Of a DNA stretch of 64,000 nt, positions 43,812-53,572 are shown one piece after another. Source of the stretch: Pseudomonas solani. GTDB taxonomy: Bacteria; Pseudomonadota; Gammaproteobacteria; Pseudomonadales; Pseudomonadaceae. Position numbers and translations under genes: made by a program. The number at the start of each line of letters is the position of its first letter. Position 1 is the first letter of the stretch. The DNA lies in the NCBI RefSeq assembly GCF_026072635.1, contig NZ_AP023081.1:4088501-4152500 (forward strand), written 5' to 3'. The notes below the pieces were generated by a model, which ran no database searches, was not told where the DNA came from, and was given only the letters and a program-made list of their open reading frames with translations.

Positions 43812-45770
43812 TCAGGGCAGCGGAGCCTCCGGCGGGCGCACATCGATGGCCGGGGTGCCCTGGCCGCCGTCGAACAGCTGCGCCGGCGTGCGCGGCAGGA
43901 TGCTCGGGCGGCTTTCCTTGTCGGTCTGGTCGCCGAGCACGCGGATGTCGCTGTACTTCTTGCCCGAGAGTGCGGCCAGCCCGGCGCGGTCGCGGACCAC
44001 GGTCGGGCGCAGGAACACCATCAGGTTGCGCTTCACGTGGCTGTCCTTGGTGGAGCGGAACAGGCGACCGAGCAGGGGGATGTCCCCGAGCAGCGGCACC
44101 TTGGAGTCGGTGGTGGTGACGTCGTCCTGGATCAGGCCGCCGAGCACGATCACTTGGCCGTCCTCGGCGAGGATGGTGCTCTTGATCGAGCGCTTGTTGG
44201 TGATCAGGTCCACCGCCTGGGCGGTGAGGGTGGCGCTGGGGGCGATGGAGGAGATTTCCTGCTCGATCTCCAGGCGCAGGGTGGCGCCCTCGTTGATGTG
44301 CGGGGTGACCTTGAGGGTGACGCCGATGTCCTTGCGCTCGATGGTGGTGAAGGGGTTGTTGGCCCCGGCGGCATCGGTGGTGTAGGAACCGGTCTGGAAG
44401 GGCACGTTCTGGCCCACGAGGATCTCCGCCTTCTGGTTGTCCAGGGTCAGCAGGCTCGGCGTGGACAGCAGGTTGCTCTTGCTGTTGGCCGAAAGCGCGG
44501 TGACCAGCGCGGCGAAGTGGTCGGTACCAATGCCGATGATGGCGCCATCGGGCAGGGTGGTGGGCAGCTTTTCGTCCTTGATGGCGTTGAGCACGGTGCC
44601 CACCGAGAGCCCGGTGTTGCCGAAGTTGACCCCGCCGAGGCCGCCGGTCTTGCCGCGGGCATCCACGGCCCACTGCACGCCGAGGGCGTCGGTGATGTCG
44701 CCGGAGATTTCCACGATGGCGGCTTCCACCATCACCTGGGCGCGGGGTACGTCGAGCTGGCGGACGATGTCTTCCAGCGCATTGACCGTGTCCGGCTCGG
44801 CCAGCAGCACCAGGGCGTTGAGGCTCTCATCGGCGCGGATCAGGATGTTCTGCGGCTTGCCTTGCTGCTCGCTGCCACCTTCCGGGGTCTTCAGGCCTTC
44901 GGAAATCTCGCCCAGGGTGGTGGCCAGGGCCTTGGCGTCGTTGTGGCGCAGGCGGATGACGCGGGTATTGGCCGAGCGCGAGGTCGGGGTGTCGAGGGAC
45001 TGCGCCAGCGCCACCAGCTTGGCCCGTGCCGAGGGCGGGCCGACGATGATCAGGCGGTTGGTGCGGGCATCGGCGATCACCTGGGCGGCGTTGGTGCCTT
45101 TGGCCTGGCCACGGCTGACGGCGCTGTTGAGCACCTCGGCGGCGTCCATCACCCAGGCGTTCTGCAGGTTGAGCACGGTGTAGTCGCGGTCGCCCTTCTG
45201 GTCCAGCTGGCGCATCAGGCTTTCGATGCGCGCGATGTTGGCGCTGCGGTCGCTGATGATCAGGGCGTTGGACGAGGTCACCGCCGCCAGGTGGCCGTAT
45301 TGCGGCACCAGCGGGCGGATCAGCGGGATCAGCTCGGTGACCGGCGTGTGCTGGACCTGGATCACCCGGGTCTCCAGCTTGTCCGGCGCGGCCGGCCCGC
45401 CCTCGGCTTCGGCCTTGGCTTCGGCGTTGGGGATGATGCGGGCCTGGTCACCCTGGGTGACCACGGTGAAGCCGTGGGTGGCCATCACCGAAAGGAACAG
45501 TTGATAGACCTCGGACAGGTTCAGCGGCGCCTTGGACACCACGCTGACCTGGCCCTTGACCCGGGGATCGACGATGAAGGTCTCGCCGGTGATGTCGGCC
45601 ACCTGGTCGACGAATTCGCGAATGTCCGCGTCCTTGAGGTTGATGGTCCAGCCTTCCTGCTGGCTGTTTTCGGCCTGGGGTTGCGGATCGGCGGCCAGCA
45701 AGGGCAACGGCGCGGCAGCGAGGCCGGCGGCCAGCAGGGCGATACTCAGGCGCGAGAGAAGTGTGGGCAT
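43812..45770 (-). CDS. xcpQ: Type II secretion outer-membrane secretin GspD
   Basis: The secretin forms the outer-membrane gate for exoproteins. The 652-residue protein has a signal peptide (residues 1-27), an N0 domain (INLKDADIREFVDQVADI), three N-type repeats, a Gly/Ser-rich insert, and the C-terminal secretin domain (VPLLGDIPLLGRLFRS). It is the second gene of the leftward gspC-gspD unit; its ATG is 5 bases from the gspC stop. No pilotin is encoded next to it. Both arms of the system diverge from 46489-46669, as in P. aeruginosa. Confidence 0.97.
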   Translation of the reverse strand: MPTLLSRLSIALLAAGLAAAPLPLLAADPQPQAENSQQEGWTINLKDADIREFVDQVADITGETFIVDPRVKGQVSVVSKAPLNLSEVYQLFLSVMATHGFTVVTQGDQARIIPNAEAKAEAEGGPAAPDKLETRVIQVQHTPVTELIPLIRPLVPQYGHLAAVTSSNALIISDRSANIARIESLMRQLDQKGDRDYTVLNLQNAWVMDAAEVLNSAVSRGQAKGTNAAQVIADARTNRLIIVGPPSARAKLVALAQSLDTPTSRSANTRVIRLRHNDAKALATTLGEISEGLKTPEGGSEQQGKPQNILIRADESLNALVLLAEPDTVNALEDIVRQLDVPRAQVMVEAAIVEISGDITDALGVQWAVDARGKTGGLGGVNFGNTGLSVGTVLNAIKDEKLPTTLPDGAIIGIGTDHFAALVTALSANSKSNLLSTPSLLTLDNQKAEILVGQNVPFQTGSYTTDAAGANNPFTTIERKDIGVTLKVTPHINEGATLRLEIEQEISSIAPSATLTAQAVDLITNKRSIKSTILAEDGQVIVLGGLIQDDVTTTDSKVPLLGDIPLLGRLFRSTKDSHVKRNLMVFLRPTVVRDRAGLAALSGKKYSDIRVLGDQTDKESRPSILPRTPAQLFDGGQGTPAIDVRPPEAPLP

Positions 45771-45774
45771 TGAT

Positions 45775-46488
45775 TCATTCGCTTTCCAGGGGCTGTTCGG
45801 GCGGTGATTCCGGCGAGAGGCCGCCGGATTCTTCCATCTGTTTTCTCAGTGCTTCCATGCGTTCGCGCAGTTCGGCGGCGTTGTCCTCCTGGAGGCCGCC
45901 GAGGTCGTTGACAGCATCATTTGCCGGCTCCGCCTCCATGGCGGGCGAGCTGGGCACGGCGAGGCGTGCCCGGGGGAAGGTCAGGGTCTCGAGGCGGCCG
46001 CCCCGGTCGATTTCCACGCGATCACGGTAGATGGCATGGAGCTTCACGCCGGGGCTAAGTTCCTCGCCGCTGTGCAGGCGCTTGGGTTTGTCGCCCTCGC
46101 TGCGGATGATCACGCTGGAGCGTGCCTCATCGGCGTTGATGAAGCTGCCCAGCAGGGTCAGGCGCAGGTTGGTCGCCGGTGGTGGCGCATCGCTCTGCGC
46201 GCGGTTCGGACCGAACAGCGGTTCGAGGCGTTCCAGGCTGGCCGGAACCACCGCCGTGCTGGTGGGGTCACTGCTGGTATCGGGGGAATTGCGGAGCAAT
46301 CGGATCCAGTCGGCGGATTGCCAGGCGAGGCTCAGGCTCATGGCAATCACCAAGCCCGCGCCCAGAAGCGCGGGCGAATGCTGTTGCAGCCAGTGTCGAG
46401 CACCAGTTGTGGGCAAGTGGGGGTCTCCGCGAGTTGTTCTTGATTTTCTGATTCGGCGAAAGCTCTGAATCATAGCAGTACGACGCAT
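45775..46488 (-). CDS. xcpP: Type II secretion inner-membrane protein GspC
   Basis: GspC links the inner-membrane platform to the secretin N0 domain. The 237-residue protein has a short cytoplasmic N-terminus, one membrane segment (about residues 40-58, LLGAGLVIAMSLSLAW), the HR domain (RLTLLGSFINADEARSSVII), and a C-terminal helical region in place of a PDZ domain (ELRERMEALRKQMEES), as in P. aeruginosa XcpP. Start ATG 46488 or ATG 46473. Divergent from gspE. Confidence 0.95.
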   Translation of the reverse strand: MRRTAMIQSFRRIRKSRTTRGDPHLPTTGARHWLQQHSPALLGAGLVIAMSLSLAWQSADWIRLLRNSPDTSSDPTSTAVVPASLERLEPLFGPNRAQSDAPPPATNLRLTLLGSFINADEARSSVIIRSEGDKPKRLHSGEELSPGVKLHAIYRDRVEIDRGGRLETLTFPRARLAVPSSPAMEAEPANDAVNDLGGLQEDNAAELRERMEALRKQMEESGGLSPESPPEQPLESE

Positions 46489-46669
46489 TCACGCTACAAC
46501 CCGACAGCAGGTGTATCGCGGAGGTCTATGTGCTAAAGATATTCCGGTTTTTTTACGGGTTTGCGTGCGTGCCCGATCACAACGACAAGAAAATGGCAGG
46601 GATCTGCTGCACAACGGTCAGACAGCGTTGTGATAATTGCCCCGGTGAATTCATGAAGGCATTACACGG

Positions 46670-48154
46670 ATGAACTCTTCGATCGAGGCGCCTCTGCGGC
46701 GCCTGCCGTTCGGCTTTGCCAAGCGTCACGGCGTCTTCCTGCAGGATGGCGTCGAGCCCTGTCTGGCCCATCGCCAAGGCGCCGAACTGGTGGCCCTGGC
46801 CGAGGCGCGTCGCTTCGTCGGTCGCTCGCTGCCATTCCGGCCGTTGCCAGTCGAATCGTTCGACCAGGCGTTGGCCCAGGCTTACCAGCACGACTCCTCC
46901 GCCACCATGCAACTGGCCGAAGACCTCGGCGGCAGCCTCGACCTGGCCGCGCTGGCCGAGCAGATGCCCGAGACCACCGACCTGATGGAGCAGGAGGACG
47001 ACGCGCCGATCATCCGCCTGATCAACGCCATTCTCGGCGAGGCGATCCGCGAGAACGCCTCGGACATCCACCTGGAGACCTTCGAAAAACGCCTGGTGGT
47101 GCGCTTCCGCGTCGACGGCATCCTGCGTGAGGTGCTCGAACCCAAGCGTGAGCTGGCGGCGCTGCTGGTGTCGCGGATCAAGGTCATGGCCAAGCTGGAC
47201 ATCGCCGAAAAACGCGTGCCCCAGGACGGCCGTATTTCCCTGCGCGTGGCTGGCCGTGAGGTGGACATCCGCGTCTCCACGCTGCCGTCGGCCAACGGCG
47301 AGCGCGTGGTACTGCGCCTGCTGGACAAGCAGGCCGGCCGCCTGACCCTGCAGCACCTGGGCATGAGCGCGCGTGACCGCGACCTGATGGAGGCCACGGT
47401 GCGCAAGCCCCACGGCATCCTGCTGGTCACCGGCCCCACCGGCTCGGGCAAGACCACCACGCTCTACGCCAGCCTGGTCACCCTCAACGACCGCACCCGC
47501 AACATCCTCACGGTGGAAGACCCCATCGAATATCACCTGGAAGGCATCGGCCAGACCCAGGTCAACGCCAAGGTGGAGATGACCTTCGCCCGCGGCCTGC
47601 GCGCCATCCTGCGCCAGGACCCGGACGTGGTGATGGTGGGTGAGATCCGCGACCACGAAACCGCCGAGATCGCCGTCCAGGCGTCCCTCACCGGTCACCT
47701 GGTGCTCTCCACCCTGCACACCAACAGTGCCATCGGCGCCATCACCCGTTTGGTGGACATGGGCGTCGAGCCCTTCCTGCTGTCGTCCTCCTTGCTCGGC
47801 GTGCTGGCCCAGCGCCTGGTGCGCGTGCTCTGCAACCACTGCAAGGTGCCCTACAGTGCCGATGCCGCCGAGTGCACGCTGCTGGGCGTCGACCCGGCGG
47901 CCCCGCCGACCCTCTACCACGCCCGTGGTTGCCCCGAATGCCATCAGCAGGGCTACCGCGGCCGTACCGGTATCTACGAACTGGTGGTCTTCGACGACCA
48001 CATGCGCAGCCTGATCCACAACTCCGCGGCGGAGCAGGAGATGACCCGCCACGCCCGCCGTTTCGGCCCCAGCATCCGCGATGACGGCAAGCGCAAGGTG
48101 CTTGAAGGCGTGACCACGGTGGAAGAGGTCCTGCGTGTGACCCAGGAAGAATAA
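46670..48154 (+). CDS. xcpR: Type II secretion ATPase GspE
   Basis: GspE is the cytoplasmic hexameric ATPase that drives pseudopilus assembly. The 494-residue protein has an N-terminal N1E domain that binds GspL, then the RecA-like core with Walker A GPTGSGKTTTLYASL, the Asp box LTVEDPIEYHLEGIGQTQV, Walker B ILRQDPDVVMVGEIRD, and a zinc-binding four-Cys segment (CNHC and CPEC). It leads the rightward operon; gspF begins at its stop codon. Confidence 0.97.
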   Translation: MNSSIEAPLRRLPFGFAKRHGVFLQDGVEPCLAHRQGAELVALAEARRFVGRSLPFRPLPVESFDQALAQAYQHDSSATMQLAEDLGGSLDLAALAEQMPETTDLMEQEDDAPIIRLINAILGEAIRENASDIHLETFEKRLVVRFRVDGILREVLEPKRELAALLVSRIKVMAKLDIAEKRVPQDGRISLRVAGREVDIRVSTLPSANGERVVLRLLDKQAGRLTLQHLGMSARDRDLMEATVRKPHGILLVTGPTGSGKTTTLYASLVTLNDRTRNILTVEDPIEYHLEGIGQTQVNAKVEMTFARGLRAILRQDPDVVMVGEIRDHETAEIAVQASLTGHLVLSTLHTNSAIGAITRLVDMGVEPFLLSSSLLGVLAQRLVRVLCNHCKVPYSADAAECTLLGVDPAAPPTLYHARGCPECHQQGYRGRTGIYELVVFDDHMRSLIHNSAAEQEMTRHARRFGPSIRDDGKRKVLEGVTTVEEVLRVTQEE

Positions 48155-49371
48155 TGGCCGCCTTCGAATACCTCGCCCTCGACGCCCGTGGGCGTCCGCA
48201 GAAGGGTGTGCTGGAAGCCGACAGTGCCCGCCAGGTGCGCCAGTTGCTGCGTGAAAAACAGCTGGCACCGCTGGAGGTCAAGGCCACCCGCACCCGCGAA
48301 CAGGCTGCCGGTGGCGGTCGTCTCGGCTTCGCTCGGGGCCTGTCCGCCCGCGACCTGGCGCTGGTCACCCGACAGCTGGCGACCCTGGTGCAGGCCGCGT
48401 TGCCCATTGAGGAAGCGCTGCGCGCCGCCGCGGCCCAATCCACCTCGCCGCGCATCCAGTCCATGCTGCTGGCGGTGCGTGCCCGGGTGCTCGAAGGCCA
48501 TAGCCTGGCCGGCAGCCTGAGGGAGTTTCCCGCGGCCTTCCCCGAGCTGTACCGCGCCACAGTCGCGGCGGGGGAGCACGCCGGCCACCTCGGCCCGGTG
48601 CTGGAACAACTGGCCGACTACACCGAGCAGCGCCAGCAGTCGCGGCAGAAGATCCAGCTCGCGCTGCTCTACCCGGTGATCCTGATGTGCGCCTCCCTCG
48701 GCATCGTCTCCTTCCTCCTGGGCTACGTGGTCCCGGACGTGGTGCGCGTGTTCATCGATTCCGGGCAGACCCTGCCGCTGCTCACCCGTGGCCTCATCGC
48801 CCTCAGCGACCTGGTCAAGCACTGGGGCTGGCTGGCGGCCCTGCTCGCCATCGCCGCCTTCATCGGTGCCCGCGTGGCGCTGCGCGAGGAGGCGATACGC
48901 GCCCGTTGGCATGGCCTGGTGCTGCGCATTCCACTGGTGGGTGGCCTGGTTCGCGCCACCGACACCGCGCGCTTCGCCTCCACCCTGGCGATCCTCACCC
49001 AGAGCGGCGTGCCGTTGGTGGAGGCGCTGGGCATCGGTGCCGAAGTGATCGCCAACCGGGTGATCCGCGCCGACGTGGTACTGGCCGCACAGAAGGTCCG
49101 CGAAGGCGGCAGCCTGACCCGTGCGCTGGAGGCCAGCGGTCAGTTCCCGCCGATGATGCTGCACATGATCGCCAGTGGTGAACGCTCCGGCGAGCTGGAC
49201 CAGATGCTGGCCCGTACCGCGCGCAACCAGGAGAACGACCTGGGTGCGCAGATCGCGCTGCTGGTGGGGCTGTTCGAGCCCTTCATGCTGGTGTTCATGG
49301 GCGCGGTGGTGCTGGTCATCGTCCTCGCCATCCTCCTGCCGATCCTTTCTCTCAACCAACTCGTGGGGTAA
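48154..49371 (+). CDS. xcpS: Type II secretion platform protein GspF
   Basis: GspF is the polytopic inner-membrane platform protein. The 405-residue protein contains two homologous GspF domains (about residues 70-190 and 270-395), with three membrane helices near 170-190, 222-242 and 375-398. AFEYLALDARGRPQKG is the usual start. Its ATG overlaps the gspE stop by one base. gspG begins 4 bases downstream. Confidence 0.96.
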   Translation: MAAFEYLALDARGRPQKGVLEADSARQVRQLLREKQLAPLEVKATRTREQAAGGGRLGFARGLSARDLALVTRQLATLVQAALPIEEALRAAAAQSTSPRIQSMLLAVRARVLEGHSLAGSLREFPAAFPELYRATVAAGEHAGHLGPVLEQLADYTEQRQQSRQKIQLALLYPVILMCASLGIVSFLLGYVVPDVVRVFIDSGQTLPLLTRGLIALSDLVKHWGWLAALLAIAAFIGARVALREEAIRARWHGLVLRIPLVGGLVRATDTARFASTLAILTQSGVPLVEALGIGAEVIANRVIRADVVLAAQKVREGGSLTRALEASGQFPPMMLHMIASGERSGELDQMLARTARNQENDLGAQIALLVGLFEPFMLVFMGAVVLVIVLAILLPILSLNQLVG

Positions 49372-49375
49372 TCGC

Positions 49376-49807
49376 GTGAAACTGCGCCGCAAACAGTCGG
49401 GCTTTACGCTCATTGAAATCATGGTGGTGGTGGTCATCCTCGGCATCCTCGCCGCGCTGGTGGTGCCCCAGGTGATGAACCGCCCGGACCAGGCCAAGGT
49501 CACGGTCGCCAAGGGCGACATCAAGGCCATCGGCGCCGCGCTGGACATGTACAAGCTCGACAACTTCGCCTACCCCAGCACCCAGCAGGGCCTGGAGGCG
49601 CTGGTCAAGAAGCCCAGTGGCAACCCGCAGCCGAAGAACTGGAACAAGGACGGCTACCTCAAGCGCCTGCCGGTCGATGCCTGGGGCAACCCCTACCAGT
49701 ACCTGGCCCCCGGCACCAAGGGCCCCTATGACCTGTACTCCTTCGGCGCCGACGGCAAGGAAGGCGGCACCGACGCCGATGCCGATATCGGTAACTGGGA
49801 AAACTGA
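49376..49807 (+). CDS. xcpT: Major pseudopilin GspG
   Basis: GspG is the main subunit of the type II pseudopilus. The 143-residue protein starts at GTG 49376 and has a prepilin leader cut at G/F in QSGFTLIEIMVVVV, with Glu5. The C-terminal calcium-binding domain includes WGNPYQYLAPGTKGPYDLYS and a terminal DADADIGNW. The prepilin peptidase (PilD/XcpA) is not encoded here. gspH overlaps its stop (TGATG). Confidence 0.97.
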   Translation: MKLRRKQSGFTLIEIMVVVVILGILAALVVPQVMNRPDQAKVTVAKGDIKAIGAALDMYKLDNFAYPSTQQGLEALVKKPSGNPQPKNWNKDGYLKRLPVDAWGNPYQYLAPGTKGPYDLYSFGADGKEGGTDADADIGNWEN

Positions 49808-50382
49808 TGCCCCCACGGTCGCGCTGCCCAGGCTGCCCGCCCGCCAAGGGGCAGGGCGGCTTCACCCTGATCGAGCTGCTGGTGGTCCTGGTGATCATCG
49901 GCTGCCTGGTCGGGCTGGCGGTGCTCAGCACCGGCGTGGCCGGCCCCTCCCGTGAGTTGAACAATGAAGCCGAGCGCCTGGCCGGGCTGATCGGCGTACT
50001 GGTGGATGAAGCCGTGCTCGACAACCGCGAATACGGCCTGCGCCTGGACGCCGATGGCTACCGCGTGTTGCGCTTCGACGAAGCCAAGGCCCGCTGGCAG
50101 GAAGTGGGGGAAGAAAGCCACAAGCTGCCGGCCTGGGCCGAGCTCAAGTTCGAGCTGGAAGGCGCCGCGCTGGCATTGCCCAGTCCGGTGGCCGATGACG
50201 ACGAGAAACCCAAGGAACAACCCCGTGCACCGCAATTGCTGATCCTCTCCAGTGGCGAACTCAGCCCCTTCCGCCTGGAACTGGGGGAGCGTCGCAAGGA
50301 CGGTGTGCGCTTGCAGATGAGCAGCGATGGCTTCCGCCTGCCCAAGGTCGAAGCCTTGGCCGGCAAGGGGCGGGCAGGATGA
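49807..50382 (+). CDS. xcpU: Minor pseudopilin GspH
   Basis: A minor pseudopilin of 191 residues. The cleavage site is in GQGGFTLIELLVVLVIIGCL, followed by a variable beta-rich domain. The leader of about 18 residues is longer than in GspG. ATG 49807 overlaps the gspG stop by one base, and the 3' end overlaps gspI by 4 bases. Confidence 0.94.
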   Translation: MPPRSRCPGCPPAKGQGGFTLIELLVVLVIIGCLVGLAVLSTGVAGPSRELNNEAERLAGLIGVLVDEAVLDNREYGLRLDADGYRVLRFDEAKARWQEVGEESHKLPAWAELKFELEGAALALPSPVADDDEKPKEQPRAPQLLILSSGELSPFRLELGERRKDGVRLQMSSDGFRLPKVEALAGKGRAG

Positions 50383-50768
50383 AGGCCCAGCGCGGTTTCA
50401 CCCTGCTCGAAGTGCTGGTGGCCCTGGCGATCTTCGCCGTGGTCGCCGCCTCGGTGCTGGCCACCAGCGCGCGCAGCCTGCAGAACGCCGCGCGCCTGGA
50501 AGACAAGACCCTGGCGATGTGGATCGCCGACAACCGCCTGGCCGAGATGCAGCTCGCTGCCACGCCGCCGGGCGAAGGGCGCGACCAGGGCGAGCTGGAT
50601 TTCGCCGGGCGCCGCTGGGAATGGCAGAGCCAGGTCGATGCCACCTCCGACCCAGCCTTGCGCCGCGCCACCCTCTGGGTTGCCCAGCGCAACGACCGCG
50701 GTCCCCGGGGCAAGCTGGAAGACCGCGCCGCCGCGCGCCTGGTCGGCTTCATCGAGACCCAGCAATGA
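50379..50768 (+). CDS. xcpV: Minor pseudopilin GspI
   Basis: A 129-residue minor pseudopilin with the cleavage motif QRGFTLLEVLVALAIFAVVA and the family signature TLAMWIADNRLAEMQL. GspI seeds the tip complex with GspJ and GspK. It overlaps both neighbours by 4 bases, which points to translational coupling throughout the operon. Confidence 0.96.
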   Translation: MKAQRGFTLLEVLVALAIFAVVAASVLATSARSLQNAARLEDKTLAMWIADNRLAEMQLAATPPGEGRDQGELDFAGRRWEWQSQVDATSDPALRRATLWVAQRNDRGPRGKLEDRAAARLVGFIETQQ

Positions 50769-51463
50769 AGCGCAGCGCCGGCTTCACCCTGCTGGAACTG
50801 CTGATCGCCATCGCCATCTTCGCGCTGCTGGCCCTGGGCACCTACCGCATGCTCGACAGCGTGCTCGCCAGCGACCGCGCCACCCGCGCCCAGGAGCAGC
50901 AACTGCGTGAGCTGGTGCGGGCCATGGCCGCCATCGAGCGCGACCTGCAGCAGGTGAACCCGCGACCGGTGCGTGACGCCTATGGCGAATGGCGCGGCGC
51001 ACTGGTGGGCGAGAGCGGCGACAACGACAGCGTCGAGCTGAGCCGTGGCGGCTGGCGCAACCCCCTTGGCGCACCGCGCTCACGCATGCAGCGGGTGCGC
51101 TGGCAGCTCTCCGGGGAGAAGCTGGAACGGCGCTACTGGACGGTGCTCGACCAGGCCCAGGACAGCCAGCCGCAAGTGCAGCAGGCACTGGACGGGGTGA
51201 CCCGCCTGAAGCTGCGTTACCTGGACAAGTCCGACAACTGGGTGGAGGTCTGGCCCGCCGACGGCGAGACCGGCGACAAGAGCCTGGAGAAGTTGCCCCG
51301 GGCCATCGAACTGACCCTCGAGCATCGCCGCTACGGCGAACTGCGCCGGGTGCTGCGCCTGGTGGACGAGCCTCCGCAGCAACAGCCCCAGGTGCCCAAT
51401 GGCGACGACAACAATGATGACGGCGGCGACGACGTGCCGGCTGACGAAGGCGGTACGCCATGA
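50765..51463 (+). CDS. xcpW: Minor pseudopilin GspJ
   Basis: A 232-residue minor pseudopilin. Cleavage is expected in SAGFTLLELLIAIAIFALLA. The core GspJ domain follows (LVRAMAAIERDLQQVNPRPV). The C-terminal ~30 residues are an unusual acidic tail (GDDNNDDGGDDVPADEGG), which may bind calcium or be a lineage addition. ATG 50765 overlaps gspI by 4 bases. Confidence 0.95.
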   Translation: MKRSAGFTLLELLIAIAIFALLALGTYRMLDSVLASDRATRAQEQQLRELVRAMAAIERDLQQVNPRPVRDAYGEWRGALVGESGDNDSVELSRGGWRNPLGAPRSRMQRVRWQLSGEKLERRYWTVLDQAQDSQPQVQQALDGVTRLKLRYLDKSDNWVEVWPADGETGDKSLEKLPRAIELTLEHRRYGELRRVLRLVDEPPQQQPQVPNGDDNNDDGGDDVPADEGGTP

Positions 51464-52434
51464 TGCGGCAACGGGGCATGGCCATGATCACGGTGCTGTT
51501 GGTGGTGGCCGTGGTGACCGTCGTCTGTGCCGGGATGATCGCCCGGCAGCAACTGGCGATCCGTTCCAGCGCCAACCAGCTGCATGCGCGCCAGGCCCTG
51601 CAGTACGCCCTGGGCGGTGAGGCGCTGGCTCGTGGCATGCTGCTCCGCGACCTGCGCGCCGGTGACCCGCGCACGCCGGTGGATCACCTGGGTGAAGCCT
51701 GGGCCCGGCCCCTGAACAACTTCCCCCTGGACGATGGCGGCGAACTGCTGGTGCGCATCGATGACGCCACCGCGCGCTTCAACCTCAATTCCGTGGTGCG
51801 CCAGGGCAAGGTCAACGAGCAGTCGCTGCTGCAGTTCCGCCGCCTGCTGCTGCGCCTGCAGATCGAGGCGCCCTATGCCGAGCGCCTGGTGGACTGGCTC
51901 GACAAGGACCAGGAGCCCACCGGTGCCAACGGCGCCGAAGACAACGAATACCTGCTCAACCAACCGCCCTACCGGGCAGCCAACCGCGCCATGGCGGATG
52001 TCTCCGAACTGCGCCTGCTGGCAGGCATGACCGAGGCGGACTATCGTCGCCTGCTGCCCTATGTCGCAGCCCTGCCGGACAATGCCACGCTCAACGTCAA
52101 CACTGCGGGCGCGATGGTGCTTTCCAGCCTCGCCGACACCCTGACGCCCAGCGTGGGTGAGGCGCTGGTGGCGGCCCGCGGCAAGGCCGGCTTCCAGACC
52201 CTGGACGCCTTCCTGGGGCAATCCGCCCTGGCCGGCATGGGCATGGAGGCACAAGGGCTGGCGGTGGGCAGCGAATATTTCCGGGTGACCAGCGAAGTGC
52301 ACCTTGGCGGAAGGCGCCAGGTACTGGTCAGCACCCTGCAGCGTGGCAACGACGGCCGCGTGCGGGTGCTTTCCCGCGACATGGGGCAGGGCGGCTTGCC
52401 GCCGGCCCTTCTCAAGGAAAAGGACGAAGAATGA
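51460..52434 (+). CDS. xcpX: Minor pseudopilin GspK
   Basis: A 324-residue tip pseudopilin. The leader ends in QRGMAMITVLLVVAVVTVV, which lacks Glu5, as is normal for GspK. The large globular domain has ARFNLNSVVRQG and the calcium and alpha-domain region with NVNTAGAMVLSSL. It caps the pseudopilus with GspI and GspJ. It overlaps gspJ and gspL by 4 bases each. Confidence 0.96.
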   Translation: MMRQRGMAMITVLLVVAVVTVVCAGMIARQQLAIRSSANQLHARQALQYALGGEALARGMLLRDLRAGDPRTPVDHLGEAWARPLNNFPLDDGGELLVRIDDATARFNLNSVVRQGKVNEQSLLQFRRLLLRLQIEAPYAERLVDWLDKDQEPTGANGAEDNEYLLNQPPYRAANRAMADVSELRLLAGMTEADYRRLLPYVAALPDNATLNVNTAGAMVLSSLADTLTPSVGEALVAARGKAGFQTLDAFLGQSALAGMGMEAQGLAVGSEYFRVTSEVHLGGRRQVLVSTLQRGNDGRVRVLSRDMGQGGLPPALLKEKDEE

Positions 52435-53572
52435 AGCAGGCAAGTATTTTCCTGCCGGCGGCGGCGGTGACCCGCGTCGATGGCGAACTGGAGGTCTGGC
52501 TGGTGCAGGGCGGTGATGCCCGGCAACTGCCGTTCGCCGCCGCGGTAACGGCGCTCTCCGGTGATTGGCGCCTGGTGCTGCCGGTGGAGGCGGTGACCGC
52601 TTGCGCCGCACGCCTGCCCACGCAAAAGGCGCGCTGGTTGCGCCAGGCCTTGCCGTTTGCCGTGGAAGAGCTGCTGGCCGAGGACGTCGACAGCCTGCAC
52701 CTGGCACTGGGGGGGGGCTGCCGGATGGCCTGCACCGTATTTTCGCCGTGCGCCGCAGCTGGTTGAGTGCCTGGGTCGACCTGGCCGCGGAGCTGGGCTC
52801 GGTGCCCGCCAGCCTGCAGGTGGATGCCGACCTGTTGCCGGAGGAGGGCACCCAGCTGTTCTGGCTGGACGGCCGCTGGCTGCTGGGCGGCGAACAAAGC
52901 GCCCGCCTCGGTCTGCAGGACGAGGATTGGCCGCACCTGCGCGAGGCCTGTGCCTTGCCGCTGCATGGCCGGGCGCCGCGTGAACGCCAGGTGCTGGAAG
53001 GCATCGACGAATGGCAGGAGCAGGCGCAACCCTATCAATGGCTCGCCTCGCACCTTGGCAGCGAGTTGGCTCAGGCGGAATTCCAGGTGCGCCAGGAACA
53101 TCGCCACCAGCGCTTCCTGCGCCCGGTGCTGGCCCTGGTGGGGCTCTGGGTGGTGCTGCAGTGGGGCTTCTACCTGGCCCAGGGCTGGCACCTGCGCCAT
53201 GAGGGCGACAACTATGCGGCGGCCAACGAGGCGCTGTACCGGGAGCTGTTCCCCCAGGACAGCAAGCTGATCAACCTGCGCGCGCAGTTCGACCAGCATC
53301 TCGCCGCCGGAACTGCGACGGGGCAGGGGCGTTTGCTCGGCCTGCTCGACCAGGCGGCCGATGCCCTGCTCGCCGAAGGGGCGCAGGTGCGGGTGCAGCA
53401 ACTGGATTTCAGCAACACACGGGGCGACCTGTCGATGCAGGTGCAGGCGCCGGGGTTCGATGCCCTGGAGCGCCTGCGCGAGCGATTGATCGCCGCCGGG
53501 CTCGCGGTGCAACTGGGGTCGGCCAGCCGTGAAGGCACTGCCGTGAGTGCGCGACTGGTGATCGGGGGATGA
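52431..53572 (+). pseudogene. xcpY: GspL gene interrupted by a frameshift in a G9 run
   Basis: GspL recruits GspE to the membrane and pairs with GspM. The first frame (from ATG 52431) encodes the start of the actin-like cytoplasmic domain as far as SLHLALGGG, then hits a nonsense tail ending at 52766. The rest continues in another frame after the G9 tract at 52709-52717: LPDGLHRIFAVRRSWLSAWV, a membrane segment (VLALVGLWVVLQWGFYLA), and the periplasmic ferredoxin-like domain up to 53572. Ten or seven G would restore a protein of about 380 residues. The intact downstream frame and the healthy neighbours suggest a very recent change, a phase-variable tract, or a sequencing error in the homopolymer. 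Confidence 0.88.
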
